The position numbers were made by a program, and so were the translations under genes. A DNA stretch of 64,000 nucleotides. It comes from Aquipuribacter sp051216895. GTDB taxonomy: Bacteria > Actinomycetota > Actinomycetes > Actinomycetales > JBBAYJ01. The stretch is from NCBI RefSeq assembly GCF_051216895.1, contig NZ_JBPKAO010000001.1, positions 310,001-374,000 on the forward strand, written 5' to 3'. The notes below the pieces were generated by a model. It ran no database searches. It saw only the letters and a program-made list of their open reading frames with translations, and was not told the DNA's origin. Below, in pieces: positions 43,737 to 52,301 of the stretch; the stretch's first letter is position 1, and each line of letters starts with the position of its first letter.

Positions 43737-45450
43737 CCCGGCAGGCCGCCACGGCCAGGGACGAGACCGGGGCCGGCCGCTCCGCCGGTCGCCCGACGAA
43801 CCACCCCTGACCCAGGTCGACGCCCAGGTCGGCCAGCGTCCGGAGCTCGTCGACGGTCTCGATCCCCTCCGCGCACAACGAGGTGCCCGTCTGACGGCAG
43901 AACGACGCCATGGCCTCCACCAGGGCGCGCTTCTCGGGGTGGTGGTGGACCTCGTGGACCAGCTCCCGGTCGAGCTTGACGATCTCCGGTCGCAGCCGCA
44001 CCAGGCGGCGCAGGCCGTCGTAGCCGGCGCCGGTGTCGTCCATGGCCACCTGCGCCCCGCGGGCACGCAACCCCACAAGGAGCCGGTCCAGCTCGGACAG
44101 GTCAAGGCGGGAGTCCTCGGTCACCTCGATGACGAGACCGGTGAGGTCGCCGGCCAGCGCGGCGAGCACCGCCGGGCTCCCCAGCACCGACGGGCTGACG
44201 TTCACCGTCAGGTAGGTCCCGGCGGACGGGTCGTGGCGGGTCCGGGCCAGGCCGATCGCGCGGGCCTCCAGGGCCGGGCCGTGGCCGCCCTCACGGGCGA
44301 GTGCGAACCACTCGCCGACCTCGCGGTGCCCCCGGCCGGGGAAGCGGGTGAGCGACTCGTGGCCGACCAGTCCGCCGGTGGACAGCCGGCAGATCGGCTG
44401 CAGCACGGTGCTCAGCGCGACCGGGTCGGCCAGGATCTGCTCGACCTCGGCGAGCGCCGTGCGGGGGTCGGCCCGGGACACGTCGGCGTCGAAGGCCCGC
44501 ACGCGGTTGCGGCCGTCGGCCTTGGCCCGGTACATCGCCAGGTCGGCCTCGTGCAGCAGGGTCTCCAGGGAGACCCGGCCGACCGCGACCGAGCTGCCGC
44601 CGCTGAGCGAGGAGCGGACCTGCCGTCCGCACAGCTGCACCGGCGCGGCCATGGCGACGGACATCCGGTGCAGCACCGCGACCGTCGTGGCTGTCGTCGC
44701 GTCGGGCATGAGCACGCCGAACTCGTCACCGCCGAGCCGGGCCACCAGGTCCCCCGGCCGGGCCGAGGCGGTCAGCCGGGTGGCCGCCAGCTGGAGCATC
44801 TCGTCCCCGGCCCGGTGCCCGAGCTGGTCGTTGACGTCCTTGAGGTTGTCCAGGTCGAGGACGGCCACCCCCATCGGTCGCCCCGTGGCCTCGGCGGCCT
44901 CGGCCATCGCCCGGCCCCGCTGCATGAACAGGGCCCGGTTGGCCAGGCCGGTCAGGTCGTCGTGGTACGCCATCCGACGCAGGTCCTGCTCCAGCCGCCG
45001 CTCGGCGGTCCGGTCCCGGAAGCTCCACACCCGGCCCACCACCTCGCCGTCGATCCGCTGGGGCTGGGTGTAGCGGGAGAACACGCGTCCGTCGGCGAGC
45101 TCGATCTCGTCGTCGTCCACCAGCTCGGGGTTGGCGTACAGCTCCTCGACGCGGGCCAGGAACCCGGCCTGGTCCTTGACCTGGCTGACGACGAACTCCA
45201 GGACGGGGCGGTCGTCGGCACCGGCCGTCGCCTTCGCCAGGTCAGGGGGCAGACGCCACATCTGGGCGAACTTCTCGTTGCGGCCCACCACCACCTCGTT
45301 CAGGTCCACCACCAGGATCCCGTCCGCCGTGGAGTCCAACGTCGCCGCGAGCAGCGACAACGAGGCGGCGAGCTGCTCCTGGGTCCCCGGGCGCCTGCGC
45401 AGGACCGACGCGGTGCGGTCACGGTGCGGGGGCCAGGACTGGAAGGCCAT
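43705..45450 (-). CDS. PAS-GGDEF-EAL cyclic-di-GMP protein
   Basis: 581 aa. PAS domain (~30-150), GGDEF domain (~160-320; LGGDEFG intact, DLDNLKDVND) and EAL domain (~335-570). The EAL motif reads ESL (HESLTRF); other phosphodiesterase residues are mostly kept: NVSPSVL, VTEDS, DDTGAGYDG, KLDRE, EGIET, QGWFVGRP. ESL is a tolerated variant in some active enzymes, so both activities remain possible. AGGAG precedes ATG 45450. No membrane segments. Together with the gene at 34311 it gives two cyclic-di-GMP enzymes within 11 kb with opposite domain order. Confidence 0.9.
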   Translation of the reverse strand: MAFQSWPPHRDRTASVLRRRPGTQEQLAASLSLLAATLDSTADGILVVDLNEVVVGRNEKFAQMWRLPPDLAKATAGADDRPVLEFVVSQVKDQAGFLARVEELYANPELVDDDEIELADGRVFSRYTQPQRIDGEVVGRVWSFRDRTAERRLEQDLRRMAYHDDLTGLANRALFMQRGRAMAEAAEATGRPMGVAVLDLDNLKDVNDQLGHRAGDEMLQLAATRLTASARPGDLVARLGGDEFGVLMPDATTATTVAVLHRMSVAMAAPVQLCGRQVRSSLSGGSSVAVGRVSLETLLHEADLAMYRAKADGRNRVRAFDADVSRADPRTALAEVEQILADPVALSTVLQPICRLSTGGLVGHESLTRFPGRGHREVGEWFALAREGGHGPALEARAIGLARTRHDPSAGTYLTVNVSPSVLGSPAVLAALAGDLTGLVIEVTEDSRLDLSELDRLLVGLRARGAQVAMDDTGAGYDGLRRLVRLRPEIVKLDRELVHEVHHHPEKRALVEAMASFCRQTGTSLCAEGIETVDELRTLADLGVDLGQGWFVGRPAERPAPVSSLAVAACRVSGARRDPGR

Positions 45451-45524
45451 GTCAGCTCCTCGGGCGAGGTCTGGGAACGGTATCGGCCGCAGCGGTGGTT
45501 GTCCCGGGGTCCGGGGAAAGCCGC

Positions 45525-46166
45525 TCACCCCGTCCGGGGCGGACGTTGCGGCCAGGCGGGCGGGTCGGTCGTCGTCCGACGCAGGTGCCAGCGCCGCATC
45601 CGGGCCAGCAGCCTGACCGCGAACACGGACACCGCCACGAGGATGCTCGCGGTGACGCCCCACCACCCGGCCTGCCACAGCAGGACGACCGCCACGCTGC
45701 CCGCCAGCGACGGCACCGCGTAGATGTCGTCCTGCAGCACCACGGGCACCTGACCGGACAGCAGGTCGCGCAGCACCCCGCCACCGATACCGGTCAGCAG
45801 GCCGAGGAGCACCGCGGCCAGCGGCGGGGCGCCCGCGACGAGCGCGGTGACGGCCCCGTTGACGGTGAACAGCCCCAGCCCGCCGGCGTCCAGGACCAGG
45901 ACCGCCCGCCGGAACCGGTCGACCCCCAGGTCCCAGTAGAACGCCACGACGCCGGCCAGGGCGGCCAGACCCAGGGCCCAGACGTTGCTCAGGTTGGCCG
46001 GCGGGGTGGCACCCAGCAGGACGTCGCGGATGATGCCGCCCCCGAGGCCCGCGACCAGGGCCAGCACCACGGCCCCGAACAGGTCCATCCCGCGGCGGGC
46101 GGCGACCAGGCCGCCCGACAGGGCGAAGACGGTCACCCCCAGGAGCTCGGCGACGTCACCGGCCAT
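45525..46166 (-). CDS. UPF0126/TRIC-type membrane protein
   Basis: 213 aa with seven hydrophobic segments built from two related halves, each carrying a Gly-rich GGGxxRD motif (GLGGGIIRDVLLG and GIGGGVLRDLLSG). This is the bacterial TRIC trimeric cation channel family, annotated YicG/UPF0126. GGAGG lies 5-6 bases before ATG 46166. It is divergent from the protein kinase and 74 bases upstream of the cyclic-di-GMP gene on the same strand. Confidence 0.92.
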   Translation of the reverse strand: MAGDVAELLGVTVFALSGGLVAARRGMDLFGAVVLALVAGLGGGIIRDVLLGATPPANLSNVWALGLAALAGVVAFYWDLGVDRFRRAVLVLDAGGLGLFTVNGAVTALVAGAPPLAAVLLGLLTGIGGGVLRDLLSGQVPVVLQDDIYAVPSLAGSVAVVLLWQAGWWGVTASILVAVSVFAVRLLARMRRWHLRRTTTDPPAWPQRPPRTG

Positions 46167-46257
46167 GCTGCACCTCCGTCGCTGGCTCCGGGCCCGGGCT
46201 CGTACCGTTTCGGTGACGAGCAGATCGGGTACCAACCCTGGCGTACTGGAGGTGCGA

Positions 46258-47496
46258 GTGGACGGCGAGGGCACCACCCGGGTCTCCGACGACGGCGCAG
46301 ACCCCCTGCCCGGCGCGGACGAGCACGTCCTGGCCGGGCGGTACCGGCTCGGCGAGCTGCTGGGACGCGGTGGGGTCGCCGACGTCCACCGCGCGAGCGA
46401 CGACCTGCTGGGCCGCGAGGTCGCGGTCAAGCTGGTGCGCGCCGAGCAGCCCGACCCGGCCGCCCTGGAGCGGTTCGCCGCCGAGATGCGCACGCACGCC
46501 GGGCTCAGCCACCCCAACCTGGTCACGGTGCTGGACGCGGGTACCTCGGGAGGCCGGCCGTTCCTGGTCATGGAGCTCGTGGAGGGCCGGACCATGGCCG
46601 TCACGGCCGGCGAGCCGTGGTCCACCGCGGTGGTGGCGCGGGTTGGGACCGAGATCGCGGCCGGTCTGGCCCACGTCCACGAGCAGGGCGTGGTCCACCG
46701 GGACCTCAAGCCGGCCAACGTCCTGATCGGCGACAACGGCCGGGTGGCCCTGTCCGACTTCGGGATCGCCCGCCTGATGGAGGCGGACCACGGTCACACC
46801 GCGACCGGGTTCACCATCGGGACCGCGGCCTACTTCGCGCCGGAGCAGGTGACCGGCAGCACCGTCACCCCCGCCGCCGACATCTACTCCCTGGCGCTGG
46901 TCCTCCTCGAGGCGCTCACCGGCGAACGTGTCTTCCCCGGTCCGCCCACGCAGGCCGCCCTGGCTCGGCTGCAGCGCTCGCCGCACGTTCCCGAGGGCCT
47001 GCCGGCCGAGCTGGGCGACCTGCTGCGACGGATGACGGCGACCGAGCCCGAGGTGCGACCCGGCGCCCTGCAGGTGGCGGAGGTGCTCCGGCGGGTCGGC
47101 GGGGTCCCCGCCGCGCCGTCCGGGGGGACGGGCTCGCGACCCGCCGTGCCCACGGACCCGACGCGCCCGATGCGTTCGGCCCCCGCCGGGTCCGCCGGGT
47201 CCGCCGGGTCCGCCGGGTCCGCCGGGTCCGCCGGGTCCGTCCGGCCCGCCCGGCCTGTCCGGCCCGCCCGGCCCGTGGAGCACGACGCCCGGCCCGTGGA
47301 GGACGACGCCGCAGCGCCCCGACGCCGGCGGCCCAGCCCGGTGGTCATGGCCATGCTGGTCGTCCTGCTCGTGATCGCCGGGATCCTGGTCTGGACGGTC
47401 CTCGACGCCACGAGGACCGCGGCGGTCGACCCCGCCGTCGGTGACCAGCCGCTGGAGGTCCTGCTGGAGGACCTGGACCGGGCGGTGAACGGATGA
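46258..47496 (+). CDS. Membrane Ser/Thr protein kinase (PknB-like)
   Basis: 412 aa: kinase domain (~25-280), low-complexity Gly-Ser-Ala and Val-Arg-Pro repeats (~310-340), one membrane segment (~362-382) and a short ~30-residue extracellular tail, so there are no PASTA repeats. Kinase motifs are complete: GRGGVADVH, AVKLV (catalytic Lys), VVHRDLKPANV, SDFGIARL and GTAAYFAPEQ. GTG 46258 is preceded by GGAGG. The next gene, an acidic lipoprotein, overlaps by ATGA, suggesting an extracellular partner. Confidence 0.92.
   Translation: MDGEGTTRVSDDGADPLPGADEHVLAGRYRLGELLGRGGVADVHRASDDLLGREVAVKLVRAEQPDPAALERFAAEMRTHAGLSHPNLVTVLDAGTSGGRPFLVMELVEGRTMAVTAGEPWSTAVVARVGTEIAAGLAHVHEQGVVHRDLKPANVLIGDNGRVALSDFGIARLMEADHGHTATGFTIGTAAYFAPEQVTGSTVTPAADIYSLALVLLEALTGERVFPGPPTQAALARLQRSPHVPEGLPAELGDLLRRMTATEPEVRPGALQVAEVLRRVGGVPAAPSGGTGSRPAVPTDPTRPMRSAPAGSAGSAGSAGSAGSAGSVRPARPVRPARPVEHDARPVEDDAAAPRRRRPSPVVMAMLVVLLVIAGILVWTVLDATRTAAVDPAVGDQPLEVLLEDLDRAVNG
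47185..47274 (+). repeat. Tandem repeats in the kinase linker (9 bp x6, 18 bp x2)
   Basis: Six perfect copies of GCCGGGTCC (47185-47238, encoding Ala-Gly-Ser) followed directly by two near-perfect copies of an 18-base unit (47239-47274, Val-Arg-Pro-Ala-Arg-Pro). Units are multiples of three, so copy-number change would alter the linker length without breaking the frame. Confidence 0.9.
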
Positions 47497-48161
47497 CGCG
47501 GCCGAGCCGGCGCCGGCTGGCGCTCGTCGGGGTCGTGGTCGCCGCGGGCCTCGTGGCGGGGTGCGCGCAGCCGGCCGCCCCGGTCTCGGCGGACCTGCCC
47601 GAGGCGGGCGAGCTGCACGCGCAGGTCGTGGCGGCGGTCGCGGCCGAGGACTGGGCGGCGGCCCGGTCGTCCCTGGACGCGCTCGTCGAGGTCAGCGAGG
47701 CCGCCCGCGCCGACGGGGTGCTCGACGACGCGCGGGCCGACCTGGTCGTGTCGGCCGCCGAGGCGCTCGCCGCCGGCCTGCCGAGCGAGGAACCGGCCGC
47801 TCCTGCGACCCCGGGTGAGGAGGAGCCGGCCGAGGAGACCTCGGGCGACGACCCCGCGGAGGAGCAGCCCGGCGGGCGGGAGCCCGAGGACGAGCAGCCG
47901 CCCGCCGACGAGCCCGCCCGGGACCCGGAGCCCGCCCCCCAGCAGGACGGCACCGGCGGGCAGGACGAGGACGGGAGCCAGGACGACGGGGACGACGGCG
48001 GGGACGAGGACGGGGACGGCGACGACGGCGCGGACGACGGGGACGGCGACGGCGCGGACGACGACGGCGCGGACGACGCGGACACCTCCCCGGGCAACAG
48101 CGGGGAGAACCGCAACGACGGCAACAACCGCAGCAGCAGGAGCAACGGCAACGGTTCCTGA
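47493..48161 (+). CDS. Acidic lipoprotein coupled to the kinase
   Basis: 222 aa. Signal peptide with lipobox LVAGC (Cys24), a short helical Ala-rich domain (~30-95), then ~90 residues dominated by Glu, Pro, Asp and Gly (runs such as DDGDDGGDEDGDGDD), and an Asn/Arg/Ser-rich end. ATG 47493 overlaps the kinase stop. The Asp-rich region could bind divalent cations, by composition only. I do not recognise a family. It might be a ligand, substrate or scaffold for the kinase. Confidence 0.8.
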   Translation: MTRPSRRRLALVGVVVAAGLVAGCAQPAAPVSADLPEAGELHAQVVAAVAAEDWAAARSSLDALVEVSEAARADGVLDDARADLVVSAAEALAAGLPSEEPAAPATPGEEEPAEETSGDDPAEEQPGGREPEDEQPPADEPARDPEPAPQQDGTGGQDEDGSQDDGDDGGDEDGDGDDGADDGDGDGADDDGADDADTSPGNSGENRNDGNNRSSRSNGNGS

Positions 48162-48284
48162 GCCCGCCGCGGTGGACGGTTCTCCTGCTGTTCACGAGTT
48201 TGTTGGCCCGAGGGGTACACCCGCCCTCCTGGATGGGCATATCCTCACGAGGGATTTCGTGTTCGGCAGGACTTGGAGGGGCGG

Positions 48285-49937
48285 ATGCCTTCGGCGACGG
48301 GGACCGGGGGTGGTGGTGCTCGTCGTGGGCGCCTCCACCGCACGTCCCCGGCCCCTCGTGCGGCCCGGACCCTCGTGGCGGTGCTCGGGGTCGGCTGCGT
48401 CGCGCTGACCGCCGCCTTCGCCGACCCGTCCGGCTTGGCGCCCCCCGCCCCGTCCGACGTCTTCGCGGCCGGTGAGGGTGGGCTGGGCCGTCTCGACACC
48501 GGCGGCGGTCCCAGCACGCAACGTCCCGACGGCCCGATGGGGGGCTCCGAGGGCTCGCTGGCGTCGTCCCTGCCGGACGCCGACCTCGAGGGTCTCGACG
48601 AGTACGGCGACCCGTTCGACCCGTTCGCCGACCCGTTCGCCGACCCGTTCGCCGACGACTTCGACACGCTGGGCGGGGAGTTCCTCGCCTCGGCCGTCCC
48701 CTCGGGCCTCGCGACCGGTGACATCCCGGCGGCCACGCTGCGGGCCTACCGGTCCGCCGCCCAGGTGCTCGCGCGGGAGCAGCCGACCTGCGGGATCGAC
48801 TGGGCGCTGCTCGCCGGCATCGGTCGGGTGGAGTCCAACCACGGCCGGTACGGCGGCGCGACCGTGACCGCCGACGGCCGTTCCGTGCCCGGGATCCTGG
48901 GGGTCCGCCTGGACGGCTCGCTCGCGGGCACCATGGTCATCCGTGACACCGACGGGGGCGCGCTGGACGGCGACACCGAGTACGACCGGGCGCTCGGGCC
49001 GATGCAGTTCCTGCCGGGCACCTGGCAGCGCTGGGGCAGCGACGGCGACCGTGACGGGGTGAAGGACCCGCAGGACATCGACGACGCCGCCCTGGCCGCG
49101 GCGCGCTACCTGTGCTCCGGCGACGGCGGGGTGGACCAGCCCGGTCCCGCCGCCGCCGCGGTCCGCCGCTACAACAACTCCACCGAGTACGTGCAGCTGG
49201 TGCTGTCGACCGCCGCCGGCTACCGCGACGGTGGCCCCACCGCGTTCCCGGACGACGGCTACGGGGACACGACCTACGACGAGCCCTACTACCCCACGTC
49301 CGACGGCTACCCGGGGCCCGCGGGCTGGTCGCCGCCGCCGTCGAGCGCGCTGGACCGCACCCCTGGTGCGGGTGCACCCGGCCCGGTCTTCACCCCCGGC
49401 CCTGCGGTCACGCCCCGGCCGTCCCCCGGCCGCCCGACCGTCGCACCCGCCCCGACGGTCACGCAGCCCCCGACCGCCTCGCCGACCCGGCCCCCGACCG
49501 CGTCGCCGACCCGGCCCCCGACCGCCTCCCCCACCCGGCCCCCGACCACGGTCACCCCGAAGCCGACGGTGACGAGCCCGCCCCCGTCGAGCGTGCCCAC
49601 CACCACCCCGCCGTCGACGCCCTCGACCGAGCCGACCCAGCCCACGGTGCCCCCGTCGACGGGGGAGCCGAGCACGGGGCCGACGGCGCCGACGACCGAC
49701 CCGAGCACCCCGCCGAGCGCCGAGCCGACCCCGACGTGCGAGCCCGCCCCGCCCGAGGGGGAGTCCGCCCCGCCCACGACGGAACCCCCGGGCGAGCCGT
49801 GCCTGCCGCCCTGCACCGGTCCGACGGCCACGCCCACGCCGACGCCGTCCCCGACGGACGCCGAGCCCACGCCAGGGTGCGAGGTCGAGCCCGGCGTGGA
49901 GCCGACCGGCACCTCGACGACGCCCCCCGTCGGCTGA
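48285..49937 (+). CDS. Secreted lytic transglycosylase (SLT_2-like)
   Basis: 550 aa. Signal/anchor segment (~28-48), Asp-Pro-Phe-Ala tandem repeats near residue 120, transglycosylase domain (~145-320) with the catalytic Glu in GIGRVESNHGRYGG and GPMQFLPGTWQRWG, then ~200 residues of Pro/Thr/Ser-rich wall-spanning tail with 8-residue repeats. ATG 48285 has GGAGGGG upstream; an in-frame TTG at 48273 is less likely. A TATCCT -10-like element lies at 48240-48245. Expected to cleave peptidoglycan glycan strands at the cell surface. Confidence 0.9.
   Translation: MPSATGTGGGGARRGRLHRTSPAPRAARTLVAVLGVGCVALTAAFADPSGLAPPAPSDVFAAGEGGLGRLDTGGGPSTQRPDGPMGGSEGSLASSLPDADLEGLDEYGDPFDPFADPFADPFADDFDTLGGEFLASAVPSGLATGDIPAATLRAYRSAAQVLAREQPTCGIDWALLAGIGRVESNHGRYGGATVTADGRSVPGILGVRLDGSLAGTMVIRDTDGGALDGDTEYDRALGPMQFLPGTWQRWGSDGDRDGVKDPQDIDDAALAAARYLCSGDGGVDQPGPAAAAVRRYNNSTEYVQLVLSTAAGYRDGGPTAFPDDGYGDTTYDEPYYPTSDGYPGPAGWSPPPSSALDRTPGAGAPGPVFTPGPAVTPRPSPGRPTVAPAPTVTQPPTASPTRPPTASPTRPPTASPTRPPTTVTPKPTVTSPPPSSVPTTTPPSTPSTEPTQPTVPPSTGEPSTGPTAPTTDPSTPPSAEPTPTCEPAPPEGESAPPTTEPPGEPCLPPCTGPTATPTPTPSPTDAEPTPGCEVEPGVEPTGTSTTPPVG
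49467..49538 (+). repeat. 24-bp tandem repeat x3 in the transglycosylase tail
   Basis: Three near-identical 24-base units encoding PPTASPTR, followed by a partial fourth (PPT). In-frame, within the Pro/Thr-rich tail. Confidence 0.85.
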
Positions 49938-50908
49938 GCACCACGAACCGTCCCCACGCCACCGGCGACCCGTCAGGGCGAGCCGGCACGGGCATCCGGT
50001 GGCTGGACGTCACCGGTCCGCTGTCCCCGCAGGAGCACGACGCCGCGGCGGCGGCCGGGATCGGTCCGTCCGCCCTGCGCAGCGCCGGAGCCCGCCACGA
50101 CCGGCCCACCCGCCAGGTGCTGGGCGAGGACCTGCTGGTGGCGCTCCGGCCCGCGACCTACGACGAGCAGCAGCGCACCGTGCAGCTGGGGCACGTCGTG
50201 CTGGTGATGTCGTCCGGCGCCGTCCTGGTCCGCCACGAGGACGGCCCGGACGTCGAGGCGGTGCGAGCGGTGCTGCGGTCCCTCCCGCACCCACCGGCGG
50301 CACCCGGCTGGTGCGACGTGGTCGCGGCCACGGCCGCGCTCGTGGTGCAGGGGTACGCGGACGTGCTCGACAGCATCGACGACGACATGCGGGAGGTGGA
50401 GACGGCGGTGTTCGGCGGGGCGGCCGAGGCCCCCCGGCGGATCTACGAGCTGTCCCGCGAGGTCATCGCCCTGGAGCGCGCCACGCACCCGCTCGTCGAC
50501 GTGCTGGAGCCCCTGCCCGAGCAGGTCAACCGCGACAACGGCCGAGCCGGCGCCCAGCGGCTGCGGGCGGTCGCGGAGCGGGCACGACGGGTGGTGGACC
50601 GGGTCGACGCGCTCCGGGCGGCGCTGTCGGACATCCTCATGGTGTCGGCGAGTCTGGTCGCGCAGCAGCAGAACGAACGCGCTGCCGAGCTGGCCGAGAT
50701 CGGCGTGCGGCAGAACGAGCAGGTCAAGCGCATCTCGGCCTGGGCCGCCATCCTCGTCGTCCCGACCCTGGTGACGGGCATCTACGGCATGAACTTCCAG
50801 GACATGCCCGAGCTCGGCTGGCGGTTCGGCTACCCGGCCGTGCTCGGGGTCATGGCCGCGCTGTCCGTCGGGCTGTACGTGGTGTTCCGACGGCGCGGCT
50901 GGCTCTGA
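49877..50908 (+). CDS. corA: CorA-family magnesium transporter
   Basis: CorA-type Mg2+/Co2+ channel: cytoplasmic alpha/beta domain, long helices and two C-terminal membrane segments with the GMN signature (IYGMNFQDMPE). The conserved part begins at about 49990 (IRWLDVTGPL), but no ATG, GTG or TTG lies between there and GTG 50116, which would cut into the domain. The nearest usable upstream start is GTG 49877, overlapping the transglycosylase by 61 bases, so I give that; the true start may be a rare codon nearer 49934-49990. The product is about 305-343 aa. Confidence 0.82.
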   Translation: MRGRARRGADRHLDDAPRRLSTTNRPHATGDPSGRAGTGIRWLDVTGPLSPQEHDAAAAAGIGPSALRSAGARHDRPTRQVLGEDLLVALRPATYDEQQRTVQLGHVVLVMSSGAVLVRHEDGPDVEAVRAVLRSLPHPPAAPGWCDVVAATAALVVQGYADVLDSIDDDMREVETAVFGGAAEAPRRIYELSREVIALERATHPLVDVLEPLPEQVNRDNGRAGAQRLRAVAERARRVVDRVDALRAALSDILMVSASLVAQQQNERAAELAEIGVRQNEQVKRISAWAAILVVPTLVTGIYGMNFQDMPELGWRFGYPAVLGVMAALSVGLYVVFRRRGWL

Positions 50909-50912
50909 CGCC

Positions 50913-52301
50913 TCACCGCAGCCGCTGCACGGTCCCTGCCACCACCAGCTCGACCCGTTCGCTGGCCGACGCCACCGCGGCGTTGAGCCGACCGAGCTCG
51001 TCGCGGAACAGCCTCCCGGACCAGGTGGCCGGCACGACCCCGGACCCGACCTCGTTGCTGACGGCCACGACCTGCCGGGGCGTCGAGCCCCAGGCGCCGA
51101 GCAGGTCTGCCACCCGTTCCCGGTAGACCTGCTCCGCGTCGCCGTCGTGCCACCGGTCCGGCTCCCACGCCCCCGCCCGGTCCAGGGCGTCGGTGCACCA
51201 CAGCGCCAGGCAGTCCACCAGCAGCGGCGGGCCGTCCTGCTCCAGGAGCGTGACCAGCTCCGTCGACTCGACCGTCCGCCAGCCCTCGGGGCGTCGTCGC
51301 CGGTGCAGGGCGACCCGGGCCTGCCAGTCCGCGTCGCCGTCGCGCGACCCGGCGGTCGCGACGTAGACCACGTCGTCCCGGTCCGCGAGCAGCCGCTCGG
51401 CGTGGGTGCTCTTGCCCGAACGGGCTCCCCCGAGGACCAGGGTCCGTCGTGGGCGGTACGGGTCCGGGCCCGGTCGCGTCCCCGGACCCGTGGCGGCCGC
51501 CACCGCGTCACCCAGCCGGACCCGGGTCCCGTCCGGTCGGACCTCCGCGCCCCACGCGGCGAGCCTCGCGGCCAGCTCGTCGGTGGGCGGGTTGTGGTGG
51601 GACAGGTGCGTCGCCAGGACCCGGGTCCGCCCGGTCACGGCCCCGACGCGTCGCAGCTCGGCCAGCTGGGCGGGAAAGCTGACCAGGTCGTGGTGGGCGG
51701 TGCCGTGGGTCGTCAGGTCTCCGAACGTCTCCTCCAGCACGAGCAGGTCGTAGCCACGCCCCCGGACCTGCTCGAGGGCGTCCGAGGACAGCGGGCCCGT
51801 GTCGGTGGCGTAGAGCAGGGAGGTCCCGTCGGGGCAGGTGACGTCCCACAGCACGGTGGGGACCTCGTGGGTCCCGGCGACGGCGCGGCACCGGTAGCCC
51901 TCGGCCACCACCTCGTCCCCGGCGACCACCGGCCGCAGCGTCACGGGGTCCTCGGGCCCCAGCCAGGGCTCGTACGCCTGGACCGCGTCGTCGGGTCCCA
52001 CCACCAGCAACGGCTGCCCCGTCCGCGTCCACGAGCGCCACAGCAGCGGGGCCGGTGAGGTGTGGTCGGGGTGGGAGTGCGTGAGCAGGACCAGCCGGAC
52101 CCCCACGAGCGAGGTCCCGGCCCTGACCGCGGCCCGCGGCGCCTCGGGCCCGCAGTCGAGCATGACCGTGCCGTCCAGCAGCGCCGCGCTCTGGCCCCTC
52201 ACCTCACCGCGGGCGGCGGCGGACAGGCACGACGCGCACCCGCAGAACGGGTTGGGCCAGCCGTCGGCGGACCCGGTGCCCAGCAGGACGAGCTCGCTCA
52301 C
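50913..52301 (-). CDS. Fusion: metallo-beta-lactamase-fold hydrolase + CobU cobinamide kinase
   Basis: 462 aa, two domains. Residues 1-~265 are an MBL-fold phosphodiesterase-like enzyme (LLGTGSADGWPNPFCGCASC, metal site LTHSHPDH, later ATDTGP and ATHLSHHN). Residues ~285-462 are adenosylcobinamide kinase/guanylyltransferase: P-loop LVLGGARSGKSTHAE, VDCLALWCTDAL and VSNEVGSGVVP. CobU attaches GMP to cobinamide in B12 nucleotide-loop assembly. GTG 52301 overlaps the stop of the PH-domain gene. No other cobalamin genes are in the window. Confidence 0.88.
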   Translation of the reverse strand: MSELVLLGTGSADGWPNPFCGCASCLSAAARGEVRGQSAALLDGTVMLDCGPEAPRAAVRAGTSLVGVRLVLLTHSHPDHTSPAPLLWRSWTRTGQPLLVVGPDDAVQAYEPWLGPEDPVTLRPVVAGDEVVAEGYRCRAVAGTHEVPTVLWDVTCPDGTSLLYATDTGPLSSDALEQVRGRGYDLLVLEETFGDLTTHGTAHHDLVSFPAQLAELRRVGAVTGRTRVLATHLSHHNPPTDELAARLAAWGAEVRPDGTRVRLGDAVAAATGPGTRPGPDPYRPRRTLVLGGARSGKSTHAERLLADRDDVVYVATAGSRDGDADWQARVALHRRRRPEGWRTVESTELVTLLEQDGPPLLVDCLALWCTDALDRAGAWEPDRWHDGDAEQVYRERVADLLGAWGSTPRQVVAVSNEVGSGVVPATWSGRLFRDELGRLNAAVASASERVELVVAGTVQRLR

